Shown piece after piece: positions 42,301 through 52,687 of a stretch of 64,000 nt of DNA. Position 1 is the first letter of the stretch. Each line of letters starts with the position of its first letter. The translations under genes were made by a program, and so were the position numbers. The notes beneath the pieces were generated by a model. It saw nothing but the letters and a program-made list of their open reading frames with translations. It was not told the DNA's origin and ran no database searches. Source of the DNA: Aquilaria yunnanensis (Eukaryota; Streptophyta; Magnoliopsida; Malvales; Thymelaeaceae); contig CM077596.1 of assembly GCA_039654915.1 (NCBI GenBank), forward strand, positions 7,750,001 through 7,814,000. The letters are read 5' to 3'.

Positions 42301-43871
42301 ATGAACTGATAACTCAACCTTCTCCAGAAACCCCATTCATCATAAATGGGATCAGAAAAACGGGATAACGGATGAAGAGGAGAAAGGTAAAGATACAAAG
42401 CCATGCAAAAAGCAGCTTGGAGAAGTGCTCTGATAGTGGCCAAATAAGGCGATGGAGATGGTCCATTATCGGAATAAGCCACTATCTAAAAAGTAAACAG
42501 AAAGAGTTAATCAGCAAAGCCAGTATTGGTGCAGAATAATGACAGATGAACATAAGAGGCAAGCACATATTAAACCAGATTATAAGGATGGCCCTACCCC
42601 TTTTCTTTCAGTCCAATCAAGGTAGTCCTTCATCTCATAAACTGGACCCGCAAAATGACTACCGCAGCAAAGGCAATAACCAAAATACTCGATCAAAGAT
42701 GGTAACTTTATCAACCGATTTTTCTTCTGAGCCTCTCTCAAGCCTTCCTCTTTCAGCAATCCATCATTGTAATTTATTACACAAGAAATGACCTTTAAGG
42801 TCAGGACCATTAATGCCCCTAAATACCAGAGAGAGAACTAACAGTTATAAACTGTCTCATACAGGTCAAAGCATTGGACTATAATTGAAGACGTCCAAGT
42901 AAATCATGAAATTGGGATCAAAGAATTCTTATGATCTATAAAACAACCACATAACAAACTGAAAAATATGAGTTCAAAACAGATAAGGAAGCCATAAATA
43001 AAAGGCCCCTTATCAATATAAACATAAAAAGAACATAAATTGATTGCTTCTGTCAGTTGTAAAGTTGGAAGCTGGGAACGTTACTCCACCTGTGGCATCG
43101 ATGCCTCCTTCCTTCCAAGCATCACCACTCATGTAATACACATGGCTACAAACACATACGAACAGTCAAGATTCTGGAAAACAAAGCATTATTCACAACA
43201 ACTAAACTGCGAAGCATTGCAATAAAACAAATAAATAAATGAATAATAAAAAATCCAGCAAAACCAAAAGTTGTCTAAATACAGAAAATCCGGTTAATAT
43301 AAAACAAAATAATGTTTTGCTGACGCCGGAAATATTGATATTTATTTGCTGTAGTACTGAATTATAATACATATCATTTTGAGCAACACAAACGAGCATA
43401 GAGATCAAGCACGCAGAAAATTCAAAAGGACACAAATTTTAAATAATTTGAATAACAATGAGAAATATCAAAACTTCCAAAATCGACAAGCAATAAAAGA
43501 ATAAAAATTACAGCAATCAAAACCGAAAAAAGTGAGACACCCAAAATCAAAAAAACAAATGAGACTCACCAGCCAATTAAATAACCAAAGCCAAAGAAAA
43601 ACGTGATGATCCCACACTTGGGGCGATAAAACACCATAGAAGCGTAGCCGAGCAACATGGGCACCAAAAAGTGGAGATTTGAAGATAGCCCAAAAGACAG
43701 ATATGATAGAAAAGCACCAGACAAGAAGCAGTACAAGTGCTTCGCGAGTCGACCTGGAATGAATCGCCAGACGAAGCTCACCGGAATAGTGGCGACGAAG
43801 CAGAGGAGGAATCGCAGCACCGGCACCGATACCCCGATCGATGCCGCCATTGATTCCATTTCGAGCTCCAT
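39364..43871 (-). CDS. LPCAT: MBOAT lysophospholipid acyltransferase (LPCAT/LPLAT type), eight exons
   Basis: Exons on the minus strand: 43871-43570, 43145-43090, 42818-42598, 42485-42077, 41943-41858, 39897-39834, 39712-39594, 39501-39364. All introns are GT-AG and phases fit, giving 464 residues, the length known for plant LPLAT1/LPLAT2. The protein is hydrophobic throughout, with several membrane segments, and has the MBOAT blocks WNIQVSTWLRH and SAVWHGLYPGY; the catalytic His is the last codon of exon 5. It re-acylates lysophosphatidylcholine and related lipids with acyl-CoA at the endoplasmic reticulum and takes part in acyl editing. I start at MELEMES rather than an upstream in-frame Met at 43910, since the family begins close to this motif. 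The C-terminus ends in a basic tail rich in K and R. No break seen; intron 5 is the longest (1,960 bp). Confidence 0.93.
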
Positions 43872-44845
43872 CAACGAGATTTCGATTCGAATTTCGCGAT
43901 GGACCGCCAAGCCCGAGTGGTGTTGACTCGGCTCGTCGACCGATTTTGTTCCGACGCCTTCGACTGGAAGTAATTATTTAAACCAGAAGAAAATCGAAAA
44001 ATCGTCCGAATTTCCCATGCGTCTCTTATGGACAACTGTTAAAAGTACGCAAATACCCCTATAGAATCAATATTTTGTCCTTTCCCGGAAAGACAGGGTG
44101 CCCCTTTAACGCCTATGGAATGTATTCTGTTCTTTTTAAAAAATTTAAAATTACTTGTCTCTATTTTCTTAAAAAATAAGAAAATCTCACTATTACTTAT
44201 TTTTATTTGCTCTCAAGCTACTGAAAACTTTTTTAAACTACATAAAAATTCAAATAGGTCATTTTCTACGAGCCAGAAGTATTACGTTCTTGGATCAAAT
44301 CGCATATCCCAATTCCTCATTCAATTGCATTATTAAGACGATAAAGCATGTCCTTTTTCTTTCTTGCATACTCGAGAAAATTGATATGTCATCACCTAAA
44401 AATAGATTATATCTGAATGCAATTTACGTTCGTTTAGTATTAATTTGAACTAAGCCGAAATGCTTCTATGCTCCTTCGTCCTATATCTATTAAATTATTT
44501 GGCTGACATAAACATTAAAAGAGTCTCGAAAAGTTTATATTTTATTTCTATTTTTACTTTAATATTTTACGCGTAAATTAAAAGATTTATAAGAAAATGA
44601 ATAATGAAATGATAGACAATAGTTCAAGCTTAACAAAGTAAAAAATTTACTAAATAAAAATATGTTGTAAAGATTTAAGACTGTCCAAAATAAAATATGT
44701 TGTAAATAGTTTTGAGATGTAAGAAATTACTCTTTTATCTCAAACCAATGCCTTTTTAATAATTTATTGAAAATTATTTTTATAATATAATATATTTTAT
44801 TTATATTTCTTCTATTATACTTAGGACGTGAAAGATTCATGAAAA

Positions 44846-44884
<39 letters not shown>

Positions 44885-45173
44885 CTTTTAAGTAATACTG
44901 ATGCGAGATAAAAAAAATGGAAAAATAAAAATAATCCATTTCAAATTAATCCAAATTAATCATAAATGAATTGAAGACGTCGCTTCCTCCCAGGGTTGCT
45001 TCCTCTCCAAGAAAAACTTGGGCAATAAGTTAGCTACGATGACAAGATGGCGTGGGAAGGTATACAATTTCTTGAAGGCTGTTAAACAAACCCCTGGATT
45101 TCATGGGATTTTTTGTAGCAGCCTCCTCCAAGTAGTCCAAAAGCCTCTTCCAAGTGTATACTTATCATCATAC
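43872..45173. other. LPCAT upstream region and short intergenic gap
   Basis: About 1.3 kb between the LPCAT start and the 3' LTR of element B. It includes the 5' untranslated part, AT-rich sequence and a (TA)n microsatellite at 44849-44881. A small open frame begins at 45018 and runs into the LTR; I do not recognise it. Confidence 0.5.
44849..44881. repeat. (TA)n microsatellite
   Basis: About 16 TA units in a row in the LPCAT upstream region. Confidence 0.9.
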
Positions 45174-47651
45174 TGTGGCAACGTCGGGTTTTCGGGAGTC
45201 GCCACCAATCAGTTTTCTTAGGTCGATTGGTCACCTTAAAATTGGTCTGCGAGAGTTCGGGGATCGGGAGTACGGTTACGTTAAAACAACTTTGTTAAAA
45301 CGCCCAAAAATTGGCACCTTAGTTGATTTTAATTTTGTTTTGCTTTGCTTTTAAATAATTCTCAGTTAATTTTCAAAATTAGAAATTTTAACTGGATTAG
45401 TCGAAATGTGGATTTTTAAATTAATTAATTTGTATGAAATTTTATACTTCCGAACCATGGACTCTGCCGAGTCATTTGGACACGGAAGATTTTTGATTCC
45501 GAACCATGGACTCTGCCGAGTCATTTGGACACGGAATTTGGTGAACTTTTAAATAATTTAATCCATATTGTAAATATGGATTTTTATCTTTTTTTTATTT
45601 AATTTATTTAATTAAAAGGGTGATATTTTTTTTTAAACCGCAGATCCTGACGGATCATCCGGATATGTAAGTTGATTTAATTTATAGTTAATTATTTAAT
45701 TCTTATTTTTATGGAATTAATTATTAGTTTAATTACTAATTCGTAATTCTTTTTGTTATAGAATTTTTAGATTCATTAATAATCTAAAAATTTTTATTTT
45801 CTATATTTTTCTTTCTTTTCTTTCTTTTCCTTCTTATCTTTCTTATCTTATCTTATCTTTCTTATCTTTATTATCTTTTTCTTATCTTTCTTATCTTTTT
45901 CTTATCTTGTTTTAATTTTCTTTTTGTTTTCTTGTTTAATGAAAAATATTTATTATTTTAGTGGATTTAAAAGTTATATTTTAAATAAATCAGTAAAATA
46001 TAAAGTCTTAATTTTCATGTATTTTTTTAAACAGGTTTTATTTTTATTTTTTTATTATTTTTACTGGATAAAAATAACTATTAAAATTAATTTTAACTTT
46101 TTGCTATCTTTAAAGAATTAAAAACATGTATGTAAAAATAAAAATAATTGGCTTTTTTTAAAAATAATTTTTATTAGCCTTAATAATTAATTACAAAATA
46201 ATCTTCTTTTAATTTTCATTTATTTATTAATTAGTAAAGGGTAAAGGTGAATTAAATAAAAAATTATATAAAGAAAAAAAAATTAATAATAATAAAGTGG
46301 GGCTTTTTGGCCATCCACTTTAAAAATAATAATAAATGTTAGCAAAGTTAATTAAATTAATTGTTAAACAACAATAATAAAAAGTTAGTCAAATTAATTA
46401 AATTAATTAATTAACCACAATAATAAAAGTTAGCCAAGTTAATTAAATTAATTAATTAACAACAGTAAAAAGTTAGCCAAGTTAATTAAATTAATTAATT
46501 AACAACAATAATAAAAAGTTAGCCAAATTAATTAAATTAATTAACAACAATAAATAAAAAGTTAGCCAAATTAATTAAATTAATTAATTAACAACAATAA
46601 TAAAAAGCTAGCCAAGTTAATTAAATTAATTAATTAACAACAATAATAAAAGTTAGCCAAGTTAATTAAATTAATTAATTAACAACAATAATAAAAGTTA
46701 ATTAATTGTTAACAACAATTATAAAAGTTAGTAATAATGCAAAAATTAAAAGGTTAGTAACAATAATAGTATTAAAAGTTAGTTGTTAGTAAGTTAATAA
46801 CAACAATAAAAAAAGGGGTTAGTAATAAACAAATAATAAACAAACAAGTAAAAATTAAAAGGGTTAGTAATTAATTCTGCAAGAATAAAATACAAAGTTA
46901 GTGACCAAAGTGAAAGAAATTGAAAAGATGAAGGATTAAATGAGAGTTGTACCCTTGATTTTAAATTCTGAGTTCTGAGAAATGGAAACAGAGGGCGTGC
47001 GAGGGGGGAGAAAATGGCTTAATCGTCAAAATGAAAAGTTTTGAGATTTTCTGAGGAAAGGAAGGAGAGCTAGGGACTAAGGCTGTAATTTTTTCTATTT
47101 TAAAAACGGAGCTCTAAGCTTTTCTTTCTATTTTTTCTCTGTGTTCAGCACAAAATTTGGGGGGGCTATTTATAGAGGAAGTTTGGCTGAACTGTTGATG
47201 GATAAATTAATAAAAAATTTCAAACCTATCTTTTAAATTGGTAAAATGACAATTTTAGTCCTTTACGTCTCTCAGCCTCTGGATAAGTTCCTGAAGCTTC
47301 TGATTTTGACAATTTTGTCGTTTTCTGTCAATTTGCGCCAGAAACGTCGGCAGGCCCAAAATTTTATGTGACAAACTACCAAATGCTCCTAGAACTTTCA
47401 TAATTTGTCAATTTTTCCCGAAACTTCTCAATTTTGTCATTTTTACCTCAAACTTTTAAATTTTGCCATTTTTTTTGGAGTTTTCTTTTTTCTTTCAAAT
47501 ACACACATATATCATTTTAAATCAAATCTTCACAAAAAAAAAATGTATTTTAAACTAATTAAAATTTTTAGTAATAATAATAATAATAATAATTTTTTTT
47601 ATTTAATTTCTTTTAAAATTTTTTATGGTCGGACGAAATTGGGTGTCAACA
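45174..47651 (-). repeat. 3' LTR of element B
   Basis: TGTGGCAACG...GTGTCAACA, 2,478 bp. TATA box at 47167-47174, tandem AT-rich units at 46330-46730, hairpin motifs at about 45448-45660, and no GC island. It lies 1.3 kb upstream of LPCAT and points toward it. Confidence 0.9.
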
Positions 47652-47664
47652 GCTGCCCCCCTTT
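47652..47664 (-). promoter_or_regulatory. Polypurine tract of element B
   Basis: AAAGGGGGGCAGC on the minus strand, next to the LTR. It lies within the long hairpin 47628-47717. Confidence 0.8.
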
Positions 47665-47825
47665 GCATGCTTCATGAGACATGATGTATGCAAAGTCGTT
47701 ACCAAATTTCGTCCGGCTTAGCTAGGCATTGAAAACCTTTTCGCCGCCTAAATCCTGAGGTTAAGGAACTCTCCTTAGAACCCTGGCGATAGGAGCTCTC
47801 CTATCGTTGAAGGAAAATTGATTGT

Positions 47826-49504
47826 TTCTGAGGCAAAGGTTCCATCCTTAAAACCTCGGATTGATTGATTGATTTCGAAGCAAAGGTTCCATCCTTAAAA
47901 CCTCGAGTTAATTGATTGATTTCGAGGCAAAGGTTCCATCCTTAAAACCTTGAATTGATTGATTGATCTCGAGGCAAAGATTTCATCCTTAAAACCTCAG
48001 ATTGATTGATTGATTTCGAGGCAAAGGTTCCATCCTTAAAACCTCAGATTGATTGGTTGATTTCGAGGCAAAGGTTCCATCCTTAAAACCTCGGATTGAT
48101 TGATTGATTTCGAGGCAAAGGTTCCATCCTTAAAACCTCGGATTGATTGATTGATGTCGAGGTAAAGGTTCCATCCTTAAAACCTCGGATTGATTGATTG
48201 ATCTCGAGGCAAAGGTTCCATCCTTAAAACCTCGGATTGATTGATTGATGTCGAGGCAAAGGTTCCATCCTTAAAACCTCGGATTGATTGATTGATGTCG
48301 AGGTAAAGGTTCCATCCTTAAAACCTCGGATTGATTGATTGATTTCGAGGCAAAGGTTCCATCCTTAAAACCTCGGATTGATTGATTGATTTCGAGGCAA
48401 AGGTTCCATCCTTTAAACCCCGACGATGAAAATTGATTGTTTTCGAGGCAAAGGTTCCATCCTTAAAACCTCGGATTGATTAATTGATTTCGAGGCAAAG
48501 GTTCCATCCTTAAAACCTCGGTGATGAAAATTGATTATTTTCGAGGCAAAAGTTCCATCCTTAAAACCCCGATGATGAAAATTGATTGTTTTCGAGGCAA
48601 AGGTTCCATCCTTAAAACCCCGATGATGAAAATTGATTATTTTCGAGGCAAAGGTTCCATCCTTAAAACCCTGATGATGAAAATTGATTGTTTTCGAGGC
48701 AAATGTTCCATCCTGAAAACCCCGATGATGAAAATTGATTGTTTTCGAGGCCAAGGTTCCATCCTTAAAACCCCGATGATGAAAATTAATTGTTTTCGAG
48801 GCAAAGGTTCTATCCTTAAAACCCCGATGATGAAAATTGATTGTTTTCGAGGTAAAGGTTCCATCCTTAAAACCTCAATGAAAATTGATTGTTTTCGAGG
48901 CAAAGGTTCCATCCTTAAAACCCCGATGATGAAAATTGATTATTTTCGAGGCAAAGGTTCCATCCTTAAAACCCCGATGATGAAAATTGATTATTTTCGA
49001 GGCAAAGGTTCCATCCTTAAAACCCCGATAATGAAAATTGATTATTTTCGAGGCAAAGGTTCCATCTTTAAAACCCCGATGATGAAAATTGATTGTTTTC
49101 GAGGCAAAGGTTCCATCCTTAAAACCCCGATGATGAAAATTGATTATTTTCGAAGCAAAGGTTCCATCCTTAAAACCCCGATGATGAAAATTGATTATTT
49201 TCGAGGCAAAGGTTCCATCCTTAAAACCCCGATGATGAAAATTGATTATTTTCAAGGCAAAGGTTCCATCCTTAAAACCCCGATGATGAAAATTGATTAT
49301 TTTCGAGGCAAAGGTTCCATCCTTAAAACCCCGATGATGAAAATTGATTGTTTTCGAGGCAAAGGTTCCATCCTTAAAACCCCGATGATGAAAATTGATT
49401 ATTTTCGAGGCAAAGGTTCCATCCTTAAAACCCCGATGATGAAAATTGATTAATTTCGAGGCAAAGGTTCCATCCTTAAAACCCCGATGATGAAAATTGA
49501 TTAT
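47826..49504 (-). repeat. Array of about 34 hairpin-type repeats of 48 and 51 bp
   Basis: The first block (to about 48520) has 48-bp units with CGAGGCAAAGGTTCCATCC and CCTTAAAACCTCGGATTGAT. The second block has 51-bp units ending CCCCGATGATGAAAATTGAT. CGAGG pairs with CCTCG and AAGG with CCTT in each 48-bp unit. The 51-bp length is a multiple of three and opens frames of up to 310 codons on the plus strand and shorter ones on the minus strand; this is a by-product. Element A has only three such units. Preceded at 47757-47815 by one unit of the 86-bp type. Confidence 0.85.
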
Positions 49505-50048
49505 GAGGCTAAGGAGCTTTCCTTAGGACCTCGAGCGAAATTTATATGAAAGCAATTGAAATTGGAATAATTTTCTTCGAAAGTGTGAATTTTCATAATA
49601 GGCGAGTGCAAAAATTTAAACTTCGATAAGATGAGTGAATCTTGATGATGACAATAACACTGACAAATTATGTAAAGGGAACGGATGTTTGGAATCAATA
49701 TCCAAGGTTCATCTAATATTTTCTTCAGTAAATATAGATTCCCTTGTAAGATATGTCATCCAAATAAGGTTAAAGCTTAATTACCCTAAAATGTTATGCC
49801 TAGTAGACCTAATAGGATGCGTCTCAAGAGTAACAAAAATTACTTTTTACTCAGCCATTCCAACCTAAAGGCATTGTCCTATGGTTTTAATATCAGCATG
49901 GACGAAACTATCTTCTAAAAAAAGAAATTCCCTGAAAAGAAAAACTGAAACGCGAAAGAAAATACTGATAATAAAACTAAAGGACAAGAAAAACGGATCA
50001 GATCGCTTCTTTCTTCCACAATACTTCAACAGGGTGAGTAGAGGACCA
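49505..50048 (-). other. Conserved 3' untranslated region after LOG (element B)
   Basis: Closely matches 6250-6789 of element A, including a GAGGCTAAGGA...TCCTTAGGACCTC hairpin at its start. No supported gene. Confidence 0.5.
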
Positions 50049-50678
50049 TTATGGGAGTGAACTGGTCGGGAAAGACTGTCGTGTCCAATCTATCTGAATC
50101 ATTGCTGGATCAGGTTCAGGAACAAAAGCTTGTATTTTATCTAGCAATTCTTCAGCAGTTGTTGCGGATATTATGATTCGCCGTGCCACTTTTGATATGA
50201 AATTCTTCTGCATAGCATAATCCATAAAAGCTATCAGACCTGTAAAGAAATTGTTAACATTTAAAAGCCCAATGGGTTTCTTATGCAAATTAAGTTGGGC
50301 CATGGAAGCGATTTGGAAGACTTCTCCTAATGTACCAAAACCGCCGGGTAGAGCGATGAAAGCATCAGCATTTAAAAGCATTTGTAGCACACGTTCTTGC
50401 AGATTTTTAACCACTAGCTCCTCTCCGATCGTGCCCCCAGAAATAAACTTCAAAGGTCCTGGGATAATGCCTAGAACTTGACTTCCTCCTAAAGATGCTG
50501 CTGATGCTACGCCTCCCATTAATCCGACACTTCCTCCTCCATAAACTAAATGTATTTTTCGCTCAGCTAATACTCTACCCAAATGGTTGGCTGCCTTTAA
50601 ATACTCTTCATCTTTTCCAGGAAAAGCCCCAGAAAATACACAAATACTTCGGGATTTACGAGTTGGGGTTTTCTCCAT
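50049..50678 (-). CDS. LOG-type cytokinin riboside 5'-monophosphate phosphoribohydrolase (element B copy)
   Basis: 209 residues, open and full length. It keeps the nucleotide-binding YGGGSVGLMG, Arg96 and PGGFGTLGE with Glu119. Compared with the A copy there are three residue changes (V79I, R163K, L189P) and about 24 silent changes, concentrated between 50280 and 50530. Start chosen as for A; a TATA box is at 50712-50718. It survives in an element that has lost gag and pol. Confidence 0.9.
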   Translation of the reverse strand: MEKTPTRKSRSICVFSGAFPGKDEEYLKAANHLGRVLAERKIHLVYGGGSVGLMGGVASAASLGGSQVLGIIPGPLKFISGGTIGEELVVKNLQERVLQMLLNADAFIALPGGFGTLGEVFQIASMAQLNLHKKPIGLLNVNNFFTGLIAFMDYAMQKNFISKVARRIIISATTAEELLDKIQAFVPEPDPAMIQIDWTRQSFPTSSLP

Positions 50679-50789
50679 TCCTATGCTTACCCTTGTGAGA
50701 AAAGAGGATATATTTATAGAGATGAAGAGATAAGGCAATAATTTTATTTTCAAGAATGGATACATTATTGCCAGCTATTCACAGTAGTC

Positions 50790-51325
50790 ACGAGTATGAC
50801 TCTGGTCAGGTATAGGTACACTATCGTTAAAAGAGGAGGAAAATTTTCAAAATAGCTGCTAGCATGTACAGTAGTCACTACTGTAGCTTACATCAGGAGT
50901 AGGTACATGATTGTTGGAAGAGAAGGAAAATTTTAAAAAGTGGCAGCTATATACAGTAATCATAACTATATCTCATGTCAGGAGTGGGTACATTATTGCC
51001 AAAGGAGAAGGAAAATTTCAAAAGCAACAGCTAGCATGTACAGTATCGTGACTATGGCTCATGTCAGGAGTGGATACATTATCGCCGAAAGGGGAGGAAA
51101 ATTTCAAAAGCGACAGCTAGCACGTACAGTAATTGTGACTTTGGTTCATGTCAGGAGTGGATACATTATTACCAAAAAGGGAGGAAAATTTCAAAAGCGA
51201 CAACTAGCACGTACAGTAATCGTGACTTTGGTTCACGTCAGGAGTGGATACATTATTACCAAAAGGGGAGGAAAATTTCAAAAGCGACAGCTAGCACGTA
51301 CAATAATCGTGACTTTGATCCTCAT
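50790..51325 (-). repeat. 87-bp tandem repeats upstream of LOG (element B)
   Basis: About six units of the family seen at 7530-8060, slightly diverged. They again separate the last zinc-finger gene from the LOG TATA box. The plus-strand open frame across them is due to the unit length. Confidence 0.75.
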
Positions 51326-51365
51326 CTTCCACTGGCTTTGCGTCCAGTAATGGCTTCAATGCTTT

Positions 51366-51914
51366 CTATGAATCGGTGATTTGCATCTCATCTAGCTTTC
51401 TCACAAACTGGCAAACAGGGTTGTTTAGGGTCAGATTCCCAAGACTGTAACGATCTCGTTCTTTTTGGAAAATTATCCATAATCCAACAACCTCAAATTG
51501 CACTATTCCGCAAGAATGCGCTTCAAGAACCTCTCGAATATCTTCTAGAGATTCCTTACGCAAGCCATTCTTAATGAATCTTATTCTATCATTACGATTT
51601 CTGGTGATCACTCCTGGAGAACGACATTTATTGCCGCAAATCCACCATCCACAATTATGACAAACGCCTAGCCTCTTTGCTCTTCTTTTTTTGGCATAAG
51701 CGCTTTTACCAAAGCCGGGCATACGGGGAAAGAACGCTTCTGGAACTTCACCAGCTGAACGAACCTTAGCTTCGATTAGCCACCGCACATTATCAGGAAT
51801 GCCTTTGTGCATAAATACTCTGAATCGTTCACATCTAGCTTGATAAATCTTTTTAAGAACATTTATTGGGAAGGAAGGAAAATACTTTCGTAGGGCGGAA
51901 AGAGAAGACTCCAT
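51366..51914 (-). CDS. Virus-like four-cysteine nucleic-acid-binding protein, copy B2
   Basis: 182 residues with CHNCGWWICGNKC cluster (C-x2-C-x4-C-x3-C) and AKKRRAKR patch. It is the counterpart of A4: five base differences over 549, two of them changing a residue. That is far closer than LOG is between the same two elements, pointing to exchange between families. TATA box at 51982-51988. Confidence 0.8.
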   Translation of the reverse strand: MESSLSALRKYFPSFPINVLKKIYQARCERFRVFMHKGIPDNVRWLIEAKVRSAGEVPEAFFPRMPGFGKSAYAKKRRAKRLGVCHNCGWWICGNKCRSPGVITRNRNDRIRFIKNGLRKESLEDIREVLEAHSCGIVQFEVVGLWIIFQKERDRYSLGNLTLNNPVCQFVRKLDEMQITDS

Positions 51915-52138
51915 TGATGAAGGAGGTATTTAAGAGAAGAAAGAAATTAGTGATTGTAGGAAATGGAAATAACTAACACATATTTATAGTGATGAAAGGG
52001 ATAATGTGTTAATTACACTTGCAGAAGCAAGTTCATTATTGTCAAAAGAAAAGACAAATGATAGCTTATATGTACAGCAATCATGACTGTGGCTCTCATC
52101 CTCCACTGATTTATGTCCAGTAACGGCTTTAACGGCTT

Positions 52139-52687
52139 CTATGAGTCGAGGATTTGCTTCCCATCCAGTTTTCTTACAAGCTGGCAAACAGGGTTATTTA
52201 CAGTCAGATTCCCGGGACTATAACGGTTTCGTTCTTCATGAAAAATACTCCATAAACCAAGAATTTCACGTTGCACAGATCCACAAGAATGCGTCTCAAG
52301 AGTCAATTGGATATCATCCAATGAGTCCTTACTCAAGCCATTCTTGATGAACCGTATTTTATCTTCTCGATTATTGGAGATCATTCCTAAAGAATGACAC
52401 CTAGTCTTACAAGTCCACTTACCACATTTATGGCAGACTTGTAATCTTTTCGCTCTTCTTTTTCTAGCATAAGAACTTTTGCCAACACCAGGCATGTAAG
52501 ACGCAAATGTCTCTGGGATTTCACCTGCCAGACGAACCTTGGCTTCGATTAACCACCGTACATCTTCAGGTATTCCGTTATGCATCAGAGCTCTTAATTG
52601 TTCACAGCGAACTCGGTAGATCTTTTTGAGGATGTTCATTGGGAGAGAAGGAAAATATTTTCGTAAGACAGAAAGAGTAGGATCCAT
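52139..52687 (-). CDS. Virus-like four-cysteine nucleic-acid-binding protein, copy B1
   Basis: 182 residues, counterpart of A1 with about 23 residue differences. The cluster is CHKCGKWTCKTRC and the basic patch ARKRRAKR. Exact length, cysteines and basic residues are kept despite the divergence. First gene after the region where integrase has been deleted. Confidence 0.8.
   Translation of the reverse strand: MDPTLSVLRKYFPSLPMNILKKIYRVRCEQLRALMHNGIPEDVRWLIEAKVRLAGEIPETFASYMPGVGKSSYARKRRAKRLQVCHKCGKWTCKTRCHSLGMISNNREDKIRFIKNGLSKDSLDDIQLTLETHSCGSVQREILGLWSIFHEERNRYSPGNLTVNNPVCQLVRKLDGKQILDS

Noticed and set aside
45018..45221. 67-codon frame running into the B LTR
   Set aside because: Not recognised, ends in LTR sequence, no splice-supported gene model found.
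48521..49453. 310-codon open frame on the plus strand with an 18-fold 17-residue repeat (same at 60527-61459)
   Set aside because: The 51-bp DNA repeat is a multiple of three and open on both strands. It lies antisense in the untranslated part of the element, and A has only three units. Not a protein gene on this evidence.
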